NCBI GenBank assembly: GCA_001804045.1
Contig: MHFD01000055.1
Span: 4,908 to 12,275, forward strand
Direction of reading: 5' to 3'
Length of the DNA: 7,368 bases
Source: Omnitrophica bacterium RBG_13_46_9
GTDB lineage: Bacteria; Omnitrophota; Gorgyraeia; JABMRN01; RBG-13-46-9
Shown: positions 1 to 7,221 of the stretch, one piece after another
Position numbering within the stretch: the stretch's first letter is position 1
How the letters are laid out: each line of letters begins with the position of its first letter
Notes under the pieces: generated by a model
Told to the model about the DNA's origin: nothing
Databases searched by the model: none
The model's input: the letters and a program-made list of their open reading frames with translations, nothing else
Position numbers and translations under genes: made by a program

Positions 1-2168
1 ATGCTCGGGCCAATGAGTTCGGTTTTCTTGAGACACCATACAGAAAAGTCGAAGAAGGCAGGGCGACAAACAAAATCGAGTATTTATCTGCCGATGTCGA
101 GGACGAATATATCATCGCTCAGGCAAACGAAAGGATAGATAAACAGGGTTACTTCCTGAATGATCGGGTATTCTCCAGATATAAGCGTGATTTTATAGCC
201 ACCGATCCAAAAAACGTCCAATATATGGACGTATCACCCTGTCAGTTGGTCAGCGTAGCGGCCAGTCTTATCCCATTTTTGGAACATGATGATGCAAACA
301 GGGCGCTGATGGGCTCAAATATGCAACGGCAGGCCGTGCCGCTCCTGGAAACCGAAACACCGCTGATAGGTACCGGAATGGAATACAGGGCCGCCAAAGA
401 TTCTGGAACAGTGGTGGTCGCCGAAAACAAGGGTGCCGTAACTTATGTCGACGGACAGGCTATCGTTGTCGGCGGAAAGAAATACGAGCTGAGGAAATTC
501 GAATGTTCAAACGCCAACACATGCATAAACCAAAGACCCATAGTCAAAGTCGGACAGAAGATAAACGAAGGTGATGTGATAGCGGACGGCGCTGCCACTA
601 AAGACGGGGAGTTGGCGCTGGGGAGAAATGTGCTGGTGGCCTTTATGCCTTGGCGTGGCTATAATTTTGAAGACGCTATCCTCATAAGCGAAAAACTTAT
701 AAAAGACGACAAGTATACTTCCGTGCACATCGAGGAGTTCGAGATAGAGGCCCGGGACACGCGTCTTGGCAACGAGGAGATCACGCGGGACATCCCGAAT
801 GTGGCCGAAGACGCATTACGTAATCTGGATGACAGCGGCATTGTTAGAATCGGGGCAGAAGTCATACCCGGCGATATCTTGGTAGGTAAGGTAACGCCCA
901 AATCGGAAACGGAACTCTCGCCGGAAGAGAAGCTCCTGCGCGCCATTTTCGGCGAAAAGGCGGGTGATGTGAGAGATGCATCACTGACCGTCCCTCCCGG
1001 CATAGAAGGGATAATAGTCGATGTTCAGGTATTTTCGCGAAAGGAAGCCCGCTCAAAAACTAAGGAGGAAAAAACCAAAGAACTGGCCGAGATAAGAAAA
1101 ATAGAGGAACTTTTTTCGAGCCAGATCCGGAAGATAGAGGAGGAAAAAGCCAGGAAGCTCCATAAACTTCTGGTGGGACAGAAATTGGCTGCAAGCCTTC
1201 TTGATAATATGACCGGAAAAATCCTGATCAAGCATGAGAGCGTGGTAAAGACAAAAGACCTGGGTAAAATAGAAAAAGCCGATTTGGATAACATAAAAAT
1301 CGTGGATAACCCCCAGCTTGAAAATGAGATAAACCGCGTTATGCGCCTTTTGTCGGCACAGATAGAAGAATTGACATATGAACAGGAAAGAGAGATAGAC
1401 CGCGTAAAGCGAGGCGATGAACTTCCGCCGGGTGTCTTGAAAAAAGTGATTGTTTACGTCGCGAGCAAAAAGAGGCTTTCTGTCGGTGATAAGATGGCCG
1501 GGAGGCACGGCAATAAGGGTGTCATAGCAAAGATATTACCCGAGGAGGACATGCCGTTTTTGGAGGACGGAACGCCGGTGGAGGTCGTGCTTAACCCGCT
1601 CGGTGTCCCAAGCAGGATGAACGTCGGTCAGATACTGGAAACACATCTTGGTTGGGCTGCAAAGATCCTCGGATTCCATGTTGCCAGCCCGGTTTTTGAC
1701 GGAGCGAGAGAGCAGGAAATAAAAGAGGAAATGAAACTGGCCAAGCTGCCTGAAAACGGCAAGGCAACGGTGTATGATGGCCTGACAGGAAAACCGTTCG
1801 ACCAGAAGGTGACAGTGGGGTACATCTATATAATGAAACTGATTCATTTAGTAGACGATAAAATACATGCACGGGGTATCGGGCCGTATTCCCTGGTCAC
1901 GCAGCAGCCGCTTGGCGGCAAGGCACAGTTCGGCGGGCAGCGTTTTGGCGAAATGGAAGTGTGGGCGCTGGAGGCTTATGGGGCTGCCTGCACGCTTCAG
2001 GAACTGCTGACCGTGAAAAGCGATGACGTTATAGGAAGAACCAAGATTTACGAGGCGATAGTAAAAGGTGAAACCGGATTCCAGCCGGGCACTCCCGAGT
2101 CATTTAACGTTCTTGTAAAAGAGTTGCAGAGCCTGTGCCTGGATGTAAGAACCGAGAAATTAAAGTAA
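1..2168 (+). CDS. rpoB: RNA polymerase beta subunit (C-terminal part, 5' end outside window)
   Basis: Beta subunit of DNA-dependent RNA polymerase, forming one side of the active-site cleft. The frame is open from position 3 (first residues ARANEFGFLETPYRK), so the gene begins upstream; the visible 721 residues start near E. coli residue 580 (estimated from memory), after the rifampicin-resistance cluster. Counting visible residues: GYNFEDAI has the acidic pair E223/D224 (E. coli E813/D814); GDKMAGRHGNKG has K497 and K505 (E. coli K1065/K1073); NPLGVPSRMN has R538; LIHLVDDKIHAR has H615. The near-universal QQPLGGKAQFGGQRFGEMEV block and the C-terminal LTVKSDDVIGR segment are intact. A charged, helix-rich insertion lies near nt 1035-1412, whereas the E. 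coli-type insertion before PVFDGA is missing. One oddity is Cys in MDVSPCQ (nt 240-242), where I recall Lys or Gln. The Met at 225 is internal, not a start. The stop TAA lies inside the rpoC ribosome binding site. Confidence 0.98.
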   Translation, partial: ARANEFGFLETPYRKVEEGRATNKIEYLSADVEDEYIIAQANERIDKQGYFLNDRVFSRYKRDFIATDPKNVQYMDVSPCQLVSVAASLIPFLEHDDANRALMGSNMQRQAVPLLETETPLIGTGMEYRAAKDSGTVVVAENKGAVTYVDGQAIVVGGKKYELRKFECSNANTCINQRPIVKVGQKINEGDVIADGAATKDGELALGRNVLVAFMPWRGYNFEDAILISEKLIKDDKYTSVHIEEFEIEARDTRLGNEEITRDIPNVAEDALRNLDDSGIVRIGAEVIPGDILVGKVTPKSETELSPEEKLLRAIFGEKAGDVRDASLTVPPGIEGIIVDVQVFSRKEARSKTKEEKTKELAEIRKIEELFSSQIRKIEEEKARKLHKLLVGQKLAASLLDNMTGKILIKHESVVKTKDLGKIEKADLDNIKIVDNPQLENEINRVMRLLSAQIEELTYEQEREIDRVKRGDELPPGVLKKVIVYVASKKRLSVGDKMAGRHGNKGVIAKILPEEDMPFLEDGTPVEVVLNPLGVPSRMNVGQILETHLGWAAKILGFHVASPVFDGAREQEIKEEMKLAKLPENGKATVYDGLTGKPFDQKVTVGYIYIMKLIHLVDDKIHARGIGPYSLVTQQPLGGKAQFGGQRFGEMEVWALEAYGAACTLQELLTVKSDDVIGRTKIYEAIVKGETGFQPGTPESFNVLVKELQSLCLDVRTEKLK
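1035..1412 (+). other. Beta-i9-type insertion domain within rpoB
   Basis: About 124 residues lie between the DVQVFSR strand and the RGDELPPGV motif. Gram-positive beta subunits have only a few residues here, and E. coli has about 100 (from memory). The segment is rich in Lys and Glu with heptad-like hydrophobic spacing at both ends, which suggests a helical hairpin or coiled coil, with a more globular middle containing HKLLVGQKLAASLL. It resembles the form I recall from Bacteroidota and PVC-type bacteria more than that of E. coli. Boundaries are approximate. Confidence 0.7.
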
Positions 2169-2171
2169 GGA
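2166..2171 (+). promoter_or_regulatory. Ribosome binding site of rpoC, overlapping rpoB stop
   Basis: TAAGGA holds both the rpoB stop (TAA, 2166-2168) and the Shine-Dalgarno AAGGA. The spacer of 8 nt to ATG 2180 is near ideal. This site decides the rpoC start in favour of 2180 over the upstream in-frame ATG at 2135. Confidence 0.85.
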
Positions 2172-2179
2172 ACTCCCGT

Positions 2180-5100
2180 ATGATAGATGAAATTAACAAA
2201 TTTGACGCCATTAGCATCAAGCTAAGTTCCCCTCAGGTGATAAGAACCTGGTCCCGGGGGGAGGTCAAGAAGCCGGAGACGATAAATTACCGAACCTTAA
2301 AGCCGGAAAAGGATGGACTTTTCTGCGAACGCATATTCGGCCCAACGCGTGATTATGAGTGCAGCTGCGGAAAATACAAGCGGATAAAGCACAAAGGCAT
2401 TGTCTGCGACAGGTGCGGGGTCGAAATCACACGCTCCAGCGTCCGGCGGGAAAGGATGGGACATATAGAGCTTGCCTGCCCGGTGTCGCACGTATGGTTT
2501 TTTAAAACGATACCCTCCAGGATAGGAAACATGCTCCAGCTGAATGTCAGGGAACTCGAGAAAATTCTATATTACGAAGAATATATCGTGATAGACCCCG
2601 GAAAAACTCCGCTCAAAAAGAAAGAACTTCTGAACGAGGAGAGGTATGTAGAGTACAGAGAAAAATACGGAAACGAGTTTGTGGCAAAGATGGGTGCGGA
2701 AGCCATAAAGGACCTGTTGAAGGAGATAGAGCTTGATAAATTGGCGCAAAAGCTCAAGAGGGAGCTGCGTGAATCAAAAACGACTAATTCCCAGAAAAGA
2801 TACGTAAAGGTCTTGAAGATAGTGGAAAATTTCCGAAATTCTGGCAACAGACCCGAATGGATGATACTGGATGTGCTGCCGGTCATCCCTCCGGACTTAA
2901 GACCGCTGGTGCCGCTTGATGGTGGAAGGTTTGCGACCAGCGACTTGAACGATCTTTACAGGCGGGTTATCAACAGGAATAGCCGGCTAAAGAAGCTCCT
3001 GGAGCTTAAGGCTCCCGAGGTCATCATACGGAATGAAAAGCGAATGCTTCAGGAAGCGGTTGATGCCCTATTCGACAATGGTAGGCACGGCCGTCCCGTT
3101 TTGGGTCCGGGCAACAGGCCGCTCAAATCGTTGGCTGATATGCTAAAGGGGAAACAGGGCAGATTCCGGCAGAACCTTCTGGGTAAGAGAGTTGACTATT
3201 CCGGCAGAAGCGTGATAGTCATCGGTCCGGAACTTAAGCTCAACGAGTGCGGATTGCCTAAAAAGATGGCGCTGGAATTATTTGAGCCTTTTATAATAAA
3301 AAAATTGAGAGAAAAAGGGTTTGTCCATACTATAAAAAGCGCAAAAAAGATGGTCGAAAAGGCAAAGCTGGAAGTATGGGATATACTTGACGAAGTGATA
3401 AAGGACCACCCGGTTCTCCTTAACAGAGCCCCTACCTTACACAGACTCGGGGTGCAGGCTTTTCAGCCTATGCTTATCGAAGGCAAGGCCATAAGGATAC
3501 ACCCGCTTGTCTGCGCGGCTTTTAACGCAGATTTTGACGGGGACCAGATGGCTGTTCACGTCCCGCTTTCCCTGGAGTCTCAGATGGAATCAAGGCTTCT
3601 TATGCTCGCGACAAATAATATATTTTCTCCGGCGAACGGAAGGCCCATCGTAATTCCTTCACAGGATATAGTCTTGGGTTGTTACTATCTAACAAAAGAG
3701 AAAGACGGCTTGAAAGGCGAGGGTCAGACATTCTCGAATAAAGAAGAGGTCATAACCGCGTATCAAGATGAAGAGATCGCTCTTCATGCAAAGATAAAGG
3801 TAAGGTTCGGCGGCGAAATCGTTCAAACCACCGCCGGAAGAGTATTGTTTAATGATCGTCTGCCGGATGGCATGCCGTTTGTGAACGAGGTGATGAATAA
3901 ATCAAAAATCAGCCATGTCATCACTACTTGCTATAAACTGAAAGGTCACAAGGCAACCATCGAACTTCTTGATAAACTCAAGGAAGTGGGTTTTGAGGAA
4001 GCCACCCTCGCTGGCCTGTCCATATCGATCGATGATCTGGGCATCCCAAAAGAAAAGGCCAAGTATATCGAAAATACGAGGGTCGAGGTATCAAAGGTTG
4101 ACGATCAGTACAAAAAAGGCATAATAACAGACGGAGAACGCTACAACAAGATCATAGACCTTTGGACCCACACCACGGAGGCGGTTTCAGACCTGATTTT
4201 CGAAAATCTGGATTCCTTCAACCCTATATTCATGATGGCCGATTCGGGGGCAAGGGGTTCCAAGCAACAGATACGCCAGTTGGCCGGAATGAGGGGCCTT
4301 ATGGCAAAACCTTCCGGTGAGATCATCGAGATACCGATAACGGCTAATTTCAGAGAGGGTCTGACGGTATTGGACTATTTCATTTCGACTCACGGCGCTA
4401 GGAAAGGATTGGCGGACACCGCATTAAAGACAGCCGATTCAGGATATCTTACGAGGCGCCTTGTTGACGTCGCGCAGGATGTGATCATTAATGAACCCGA
4501 CTGCAATACGCTGAACGGGATATTCGTAAGCGCTATTGTAGAAGGCGATGAGGTCGTGGTCCCTCTTTCAGAAAGAATAGCCGGACGTGTTGCCCTTGAC
4601 AATATCGTGGACCCGATTTCGGACGAGTCTATCGTAGAGTCCGGCCAGGAAATCACCGAGATTCAGGCGGATAAGATCGAAAAAGTCGGAATCGAAAAAA
4701 TAAGGATAAGGAGCGTCCTGACTTGTGAGGCGAAGCGCGGTCTGTGCGCCAAATGTTACGGCAGAAATCTTGCGACCGGGAGGATGGTAGAGCTAGGTGA
4801 GGCGGTGGGCATTGTTGCGGCGCAATCAATCGGAGAGCCGGGTACTCAGCTTACAATGAGAACATTCCACATAGGCGGCACGGCTAGCCGGGTAATCGAA
4901 CAATCGTATATCGAAACCAAAAATAAAGGAGCTGTAAAGTACCATGAACTTAAGGTCGTTCCGGGGAAAAAGCCAAACCAATTCATAGTGCTAAATCGTA
5001 ATGGCCAGGCAAGCATAAACGACTCTTCGGGCCGAGAGCTGGAAAGGCATACCATACCTCAAGGCGCACTTCTATTGGTAGCTGACGGTTCCGTATTAGG

Positions 5101-6223
5101 CAAGAAAGAAATACTGGTACGATGGGACCCTTACACGGTTCCTATTCTTACGGAGGTAGACGGAAAGATAAAGTATGATGACATAAAAGAAGGTGTTACG
5201 ATGAAGGAGGAGATAGACCCGAGCACGAAGGTAAAGAATAAAGTAATACTCGAGCATAAGGGCGACTACCATCCTGAAATCGTCATACTTAACGATAAGG
5301 GCGAAGTGTTGGCCATATATCCGATCCCGTCCGGTGCCGTTATCACGGTAAATGATAATCAAGCTATTACGGCGGGCGCCGTCTTGGCCAAGACGCCGCG
5401 TAAAATAACAAAGACCAAAGACATAACGGGAGGCCTTCCCCGGGTTGCCGAACTTTTTGAAGCAAGGCGTCCGAAGGACCCTGCCATAATAAGCGAAATT
5501 GACGGTGTTGTTGAATTCGGTGAATCCAAGAAAGGGCAAAAAAGAGTAATTATAAAAAGCCAGACAGGGATGAAACGAGAATATGTGATCCCCCATGGCA
5601 AGCATCTTAATGTATATAAAGGCGACAGAGTCTCCGCGGGGCAGGAATTGATAGACGGGCCTATTGTACCCCAGGACATATTAAGGGTTTCCGGGGAAAA
5701 GAAACTTCAGGAATATCTGCTAAACGAGGTTCAGGAAGTATACAGGCTCCAAGGAGTCAGAATCAATGATAAGCACATAGAAGTCATGATTAGGCAAATG
5801 CTGAAGAAGGTAAAAATACAGGATTCGGGAGATACGCCTTTCATAATCGGCGAGCAGGTGGATAGGCCTAAATTTAAGGAAGAGAATGAAAAGGTGCTGA
5901 AAAGAAAAGGTAAACCTGCCAGCGCAACACCCGTTCTTTTGGGTATAACCAAAGCTTCACTGACAACGGAGAGCTTTATTTCCGCAGCGAGCTTCCAGGA
6001 GACCACGAGAATACTAACCGAAGCCGCCGCGAGCGGAAAAATTGATTATCTGACCGGGCTTAAGGAAAATATCATAATGGGGCACCTTATCCCCGCGGGT
6101 ACGGGCTTTAAGAGCCATAGAGCGATCGAGGTAGTGAAGAATATATTTGACGAGAAAAAAGAAGACAAAAAAGAGGAAAAAACGCCGAAGACCCAAAAAC
6201 AAAAAGCCAAAGAGGAAGAATAA
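2180..6223 (+). CDS. rpoC: RNA polymerase beta' subunit, complete
   Basis: Catalytic and clamp subunit of RNA polymerase. It is 1347 aa against 1407 in E. coli. Start ATG 2180 gives MIDEINKFDAISIKLSSPQ, matching the family N-terminus, with AAGGA 8 nt upstream; the in-frame ATG at 2135 would overlap rpoB by 34 nt and add 15 unrelated residues. In order: zinc site 1 with C61, C63, C76, C79; lid and clamp helices about 235-300; the LLGKRVDYSGRSVI region near 333-347; catalytic NADFDGD at 449-455 with D451, D453, D455 binding Mg; bridge helix about 690-715 (ARGSKQQIRQLAGMRGLMAK); zinc site 2 with C775, C849, C856, C859; trigger loop with M893, R894, H897, interrupted by a long SI3-type insertion and resuming at TGGLPRVAELFEARRPKD; then the conserved LLGITKASLTTESFISAASF block. 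The last 23 residues are a Lys/Glu-rich tail, probably disordered. It is 11 bp after rpoB and 12 bp before rpsL, so co-translation is likely. Confidence 0.99.
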   Translation: MIDEINKFDAISIKLSSPQVIRTWSRGEVKKPETINYRTLKPEKDGLFCERIFGPTRDYECSCGKYKRIKHKGIVCDRCGVEITRSSVRRERMGHIELACPVSHVWFFKTIPSRIGNMLQLNVRELEKILYYEEYIVIDPGKTPLKKKELLNEERYVEYREKYGNEFVAKMGAEAIKDLLKEIELDKLAQKLKRELRESKTTNSQKRYVKVLKIVENFRNSGNRPEWMILDVLPVIPPDLRPLVPLDGGRFATSDLNDLYRRVINRNSRLKKLLELKAPEVIIRNEKRMLQEAVDALFDNGRHGRPVLGPGNRPLKSLADMLKGKQGRFRQNLLGKRVDYSGRSVIVIGPELKLNECGLPKKMALELFEPFIIKKLREKGFVHTIKSAKKMVEKAKLEVWDILDEVIKDHPVLLNRAPTLHRLGVQAFQPMLIEGKAIRIHPLVCAAFNADFDGDQMAVHVPLSLESQMESRLLMLATNNIFSPANGRPIVIPSQDIVLGCYYLTKEKDGLKGEGQTFSNKEEVITAYQDEEIALHAKIKVRFGGEIVQTTAGRVLFNDRLPDGMPFVNEVMNKSKISHVITTCYKLKGHKATIELLDKLKEVGFEEATLAGLSISIDDLGIPKEKAKYIENTRVEVSKVDDQYKKGIITDGERYNKIIDLWTHTTEAVSDLIFENLDSFNPIFMMADSGARGSKQQIRQLAGMRGLMAKPSGEIIEIPITANFREGLTVLDYFISTHGARKGLADTALKTADSGYLTRRLVDVAQDVIINEPDCNTLNGIFVSAIVEGDEVVVPLSERIAGRVALDNIVDPISDESIVESGQEITEIQADKIEKVGIEKIRIRSVLTCEAKRGLCAKCYGRNLATGRMVELGEAVGIVAAQSIGEPGTQLTMRTFHIGGTASRVIEQSYIETKNKGAVKYHELKVVPGKKPNQFIVLNRNGQASINDSSGRELERHTIPQGALLLVADGSVLGKKEILVRWDPYTVPILTEVDGKIKYDDIKEGVTMKEEIDPSTKVKNKVILEHKGDYHPEIVILNDKGEVLAIYPIPSGAVITVNDNQAITAGAVLAKTPRKITKTKDITGGLPRVAELFEARRPKDPAIISEIDGVVEFGESKKGQKRVIIKSQTGMKREYVIPHGKHLNVYKGDRVSAGQELIDGPIVPQDILRVSGEKKLQEYLLNEVQEVYRLQGVRINDKHIEVMIRQMLKKVKIQDSGDTPFIIGEQVDRPKFKEENEKVLKRKGKPASATPVLLGITKASLTTESFISAASFQETTRILTEAAASGKIDYLTGLKENIIMGHLIPAGTGFKSHRAIEVVKNIFDEKKEDKKEEKTPKTQKQKAKEEE
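4886..5416 (+). other. SI3-type trigger-loop insertion within rpoC
   Basis: Approximately residues 903-1079 of beta' separate the trigger-loop half MRTFHIGG from the half DITGGLPRVAELFEARR, which are almost adjacent in Firmicutes and Actinobacteria. The insertion opens with an E. coli-like stretch (IETKNKGAVK) and has conserved WDPYTVPILTEVDG, as in the E. coli insertion of about 188 residues made of sandwich-barrel hybrid motifs. In E. coli this domain affects pausing and cleavage; a similar role here is inferred. Confidence 0.8.
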
Positions 6224-6226
6224 GGA
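6221..6226 (+). promoter_or_regulatory. Ribosome binding site of rpsL, overlapping rpoC stop
   Basis: TAAGGA again combines the stop codon of the preceding gene (rpoC TAA, 6221-6223) with the Shine-Dalgarno AAGGA, 9 nt before ATG 6236. It uses the same arrangement as the rpoB-rpoC junction. Confidence 0.85.
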
Positions 6227-6235
6227 TAGACACAA

Positions 6236-6610
6236 ATGCCGACAATAAATCAGCTAGTACGGCTAGGCAGAAGAAAATTCAGGAATAAATCAAAGTCGCC
6301 TGCACTGGAAAACTGTCCGCAGAAGAGAGGCGTATGCTTGCAGGTTAAGACCCAGACCCCCAAAAAGCCTAATTCAGCTTTGAGAAAAGTTGCAAGGGTA
6401 CGGCTGACCAACGGAATCGAAGTCACCGCGTACATCCCGGGAGTCGGCCATAATCTTCAGGAGCATTCCATTGTCACTATAAAAGGTGGCAGGGTCAAGG
6501 ATTTACCCGGCGTTAGGTATCATATAGTAAGAGGTACTCTTGATACAGCCGGCGTGGCAGATAGAAAAAAATCGCGCTCTAAATACGGCGCCAAGATGCC
6601 GAAAAAATAA
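6236..6610 (+). CDS. rpsL: 30S ribosomal protein S12, complete
   Basis: S12 sits at the decoding centre of the 30S subunit, where it contributes to codon-anticodon inspection. The 124 aa equal the usual family length, and the sequence begins MPTINQLVRLGRRK. Conserved blocks are all present: CPQKRGVC near 27-34, TPKKPNSALRKV at 41-52, GHNLQEHS at 71-78, GGRVKDLPGVRYH at 84-96, and the C-terminal RSKYGAKMPKK. The two lysines whose mutation commonly gives streptomycin resistance (K43 and K88, counting Met) are wild type, so no resistance substitution is seen there. D89 is the residue that RimO methylthiolates in E. coli; whether that happens here is unknown. The gene lies 12 bp after rpoC and 25 bp before rpsG. 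Confidence 0.99.
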   Translation: MPTINQLVRLGRRKFRNKSKSPALENCPQKRGVCLQVKTQTPKKPNSALRKVARVRLTNGIEVTAYIPGVGHNLQEHSIVTIKGGRVKDLPGVRYHIVRGTLDTAGVADRKKSRSKYGAKMPKK

Positions 6611-6624
6611 CTGGAGCGTAAAAT

Positions 6625-6629
6625 AAGGA
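6625..6629 (+). promoter_or_regulatory. Ribosome binding site of rpsG
   Basis: AAGGA, within TAAGGAT, lies 6 nt before ATG 6636 in an A-rich leader. Here the TAA is not the rpsL stop, which is 14 nt further upstream at 6608-6610. The spacing fits the ATG used. Confidence 0.8.
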
Positions 6630-6635
6630 TAAAAA

Positions 6636-7106
6636 ATGAGAAGAAGAAGAGCACTGAAAAGAAAGATCTTGCCGGACCCAAAATATAACAGTCTCTTGTT
6701 GGCAAGATTTATCAATATGGTCATGAGTAAAGGCAAAAAATCCGTGGCGGAAACCATTGTTTACGGCGCATTAGATTTATTGGCTAAAAAGACCGGTAGT
6801 AAAGACACAGTCGAAATTTTCCAAAAAGCCATGGATAATACAAGGCCCCTGTTAGAAGTCAGGCCAAGGCGGATCGGAGGCGCGACCTATCAGGTCCCCA
6901 TGGAAGTAGAGCGGGACCGAGGGAATTTTATGGCCATGATGTGGATTCGCGACTTCGCCCGGGCGAAAAAAGGCAAGCCCATGCAGGAGAAATTGGCGGA
7001 TGAGCTTATGGACGCCTATAACAAGACAGGCGGCGCCATAAAGAAAAGAGAGGATACCCACAAGATGGCCGAGGCAAACAAGGCATTCAGCCATTATAGG
7101 TGGTAA
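6636..7106 (+). CDS. rpsG: 30S ribosomal protein S7, complete
   Basis: S7 is a primary 16S rRNA-binding protein that nucleates assembly of the 30S head and lies near the E and P sites. The 156 aa match the usual family length. The basic N-terminus MRRRRALKRKILPDPKYNS is followed by the SKGKKSVAE helix, the VRPRRIGGATYQVPMEV beta-hairpin at about 75-91, and the C-terminal KKREDTHKMAEANKAFSHYRW signature. An unusual point is MAMMWIRDF at 99-107: Met102 replaces the Arg usually seen in AMRW. The frame is open and the rest is conserved, so this looks like divergence rather than decay. In E. coli S7 represses str mRNA through the rpsL-rpsG spacer; here that spacer is only 25 nt, so the same operator is unlikely. 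The next gene, fusA, follows after a 115-bp gap. Confidence 0.98.
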   Translation: MRRRRALKRKILPDPKYNSLLLARFINMVMSKGKKSVAETIVYGALDLLAKKTGSKDTVEIFQKAMDNTRPLLEVRPRRIGGATYQVPMEVERDRGNFMAMMWIRDFARAKKGKPMQEKLADELMDAYNKTGGAIKKREDTHKMAEANKAFSHYRW

Positions 7107-7221
7107 GCTTCCGGTAAGGCCGTAGAGGATCCGCGGGCGAAAGGTCGATTAAAGCTAAAGAGATAAATAGCGGGAAGATATGGGACATGCGATGATAGAG
7201 GAGCGGGAAGAAACGGTTAAT
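7107..7221 (+). other. rpsG-fusA intergenic region with a short direct repeat
   Basis: At 115 bp, this gap is much longer than the others in the operon (11, 12 and 25 bp). It holds no hairpin followed by a T-run, no convincing promoter and no strong AAGGA site. It does contain two exact copies of AGCGGGAAGA, at 7169-7178 and 7202-7211, 33 bp apart. The purine-rich GGGAAG in each could act as a weak Shine-Dalgarno. From 7171 on the fusA frame is open, with in-frame ATGs at 7180 and 7192, so part of this region could be coding. Confidence 0.6.

Noticed and set aside
1..3. ATG at position 1 as a gene start
   Set aside because: It is out of frame with the RpoB coding frame, which starts at position 3.
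225..227. ATG 225 as the start of a shorter gene
   Set aside because: The RpoB frame is open and homologous upstream to position 3; this Met belongs to the conserved YMDVSP motif.
2135..2179. Upstream in-frame ATG at 2135 as the rpoC start
   Set aside because: It would overlap rpoB by 34 nt and add 15 residues unlike any RpoC N-terminus. ATG 2180 has AAGGA at an ideal distance and matches the family start.
5096..5605. Long minus-strand open frames opposite rpoB and rpoC (such as this one and 1053-1508)
   Set aside because: They lie opposite strongly conserved codons and their translations show no recognisable domain. Antisense shadows are expected over genes of this composition.
6350..6510. 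Streptomycin-resistance mutation in rpsL
   Set aside because: K43 and K88, the usual sites, are both wild-type lysines.
6565..6571. In-frame A7 heptamers (A AAA AAA) in rpsL, and in rpoC at 3298-3304, as frameshift signals
   Set aside because: Both code for Lys-Lys in conserved or ordinary context, no stimulatory structure is evident, and the full-length products have the expected size.
7107..7140. GC-rich stretch after rpsG as a terminator
   Set aside because: GGATCC and CCGCGG are short palindromes only. No stable longer stem is visible and no T-run follows.
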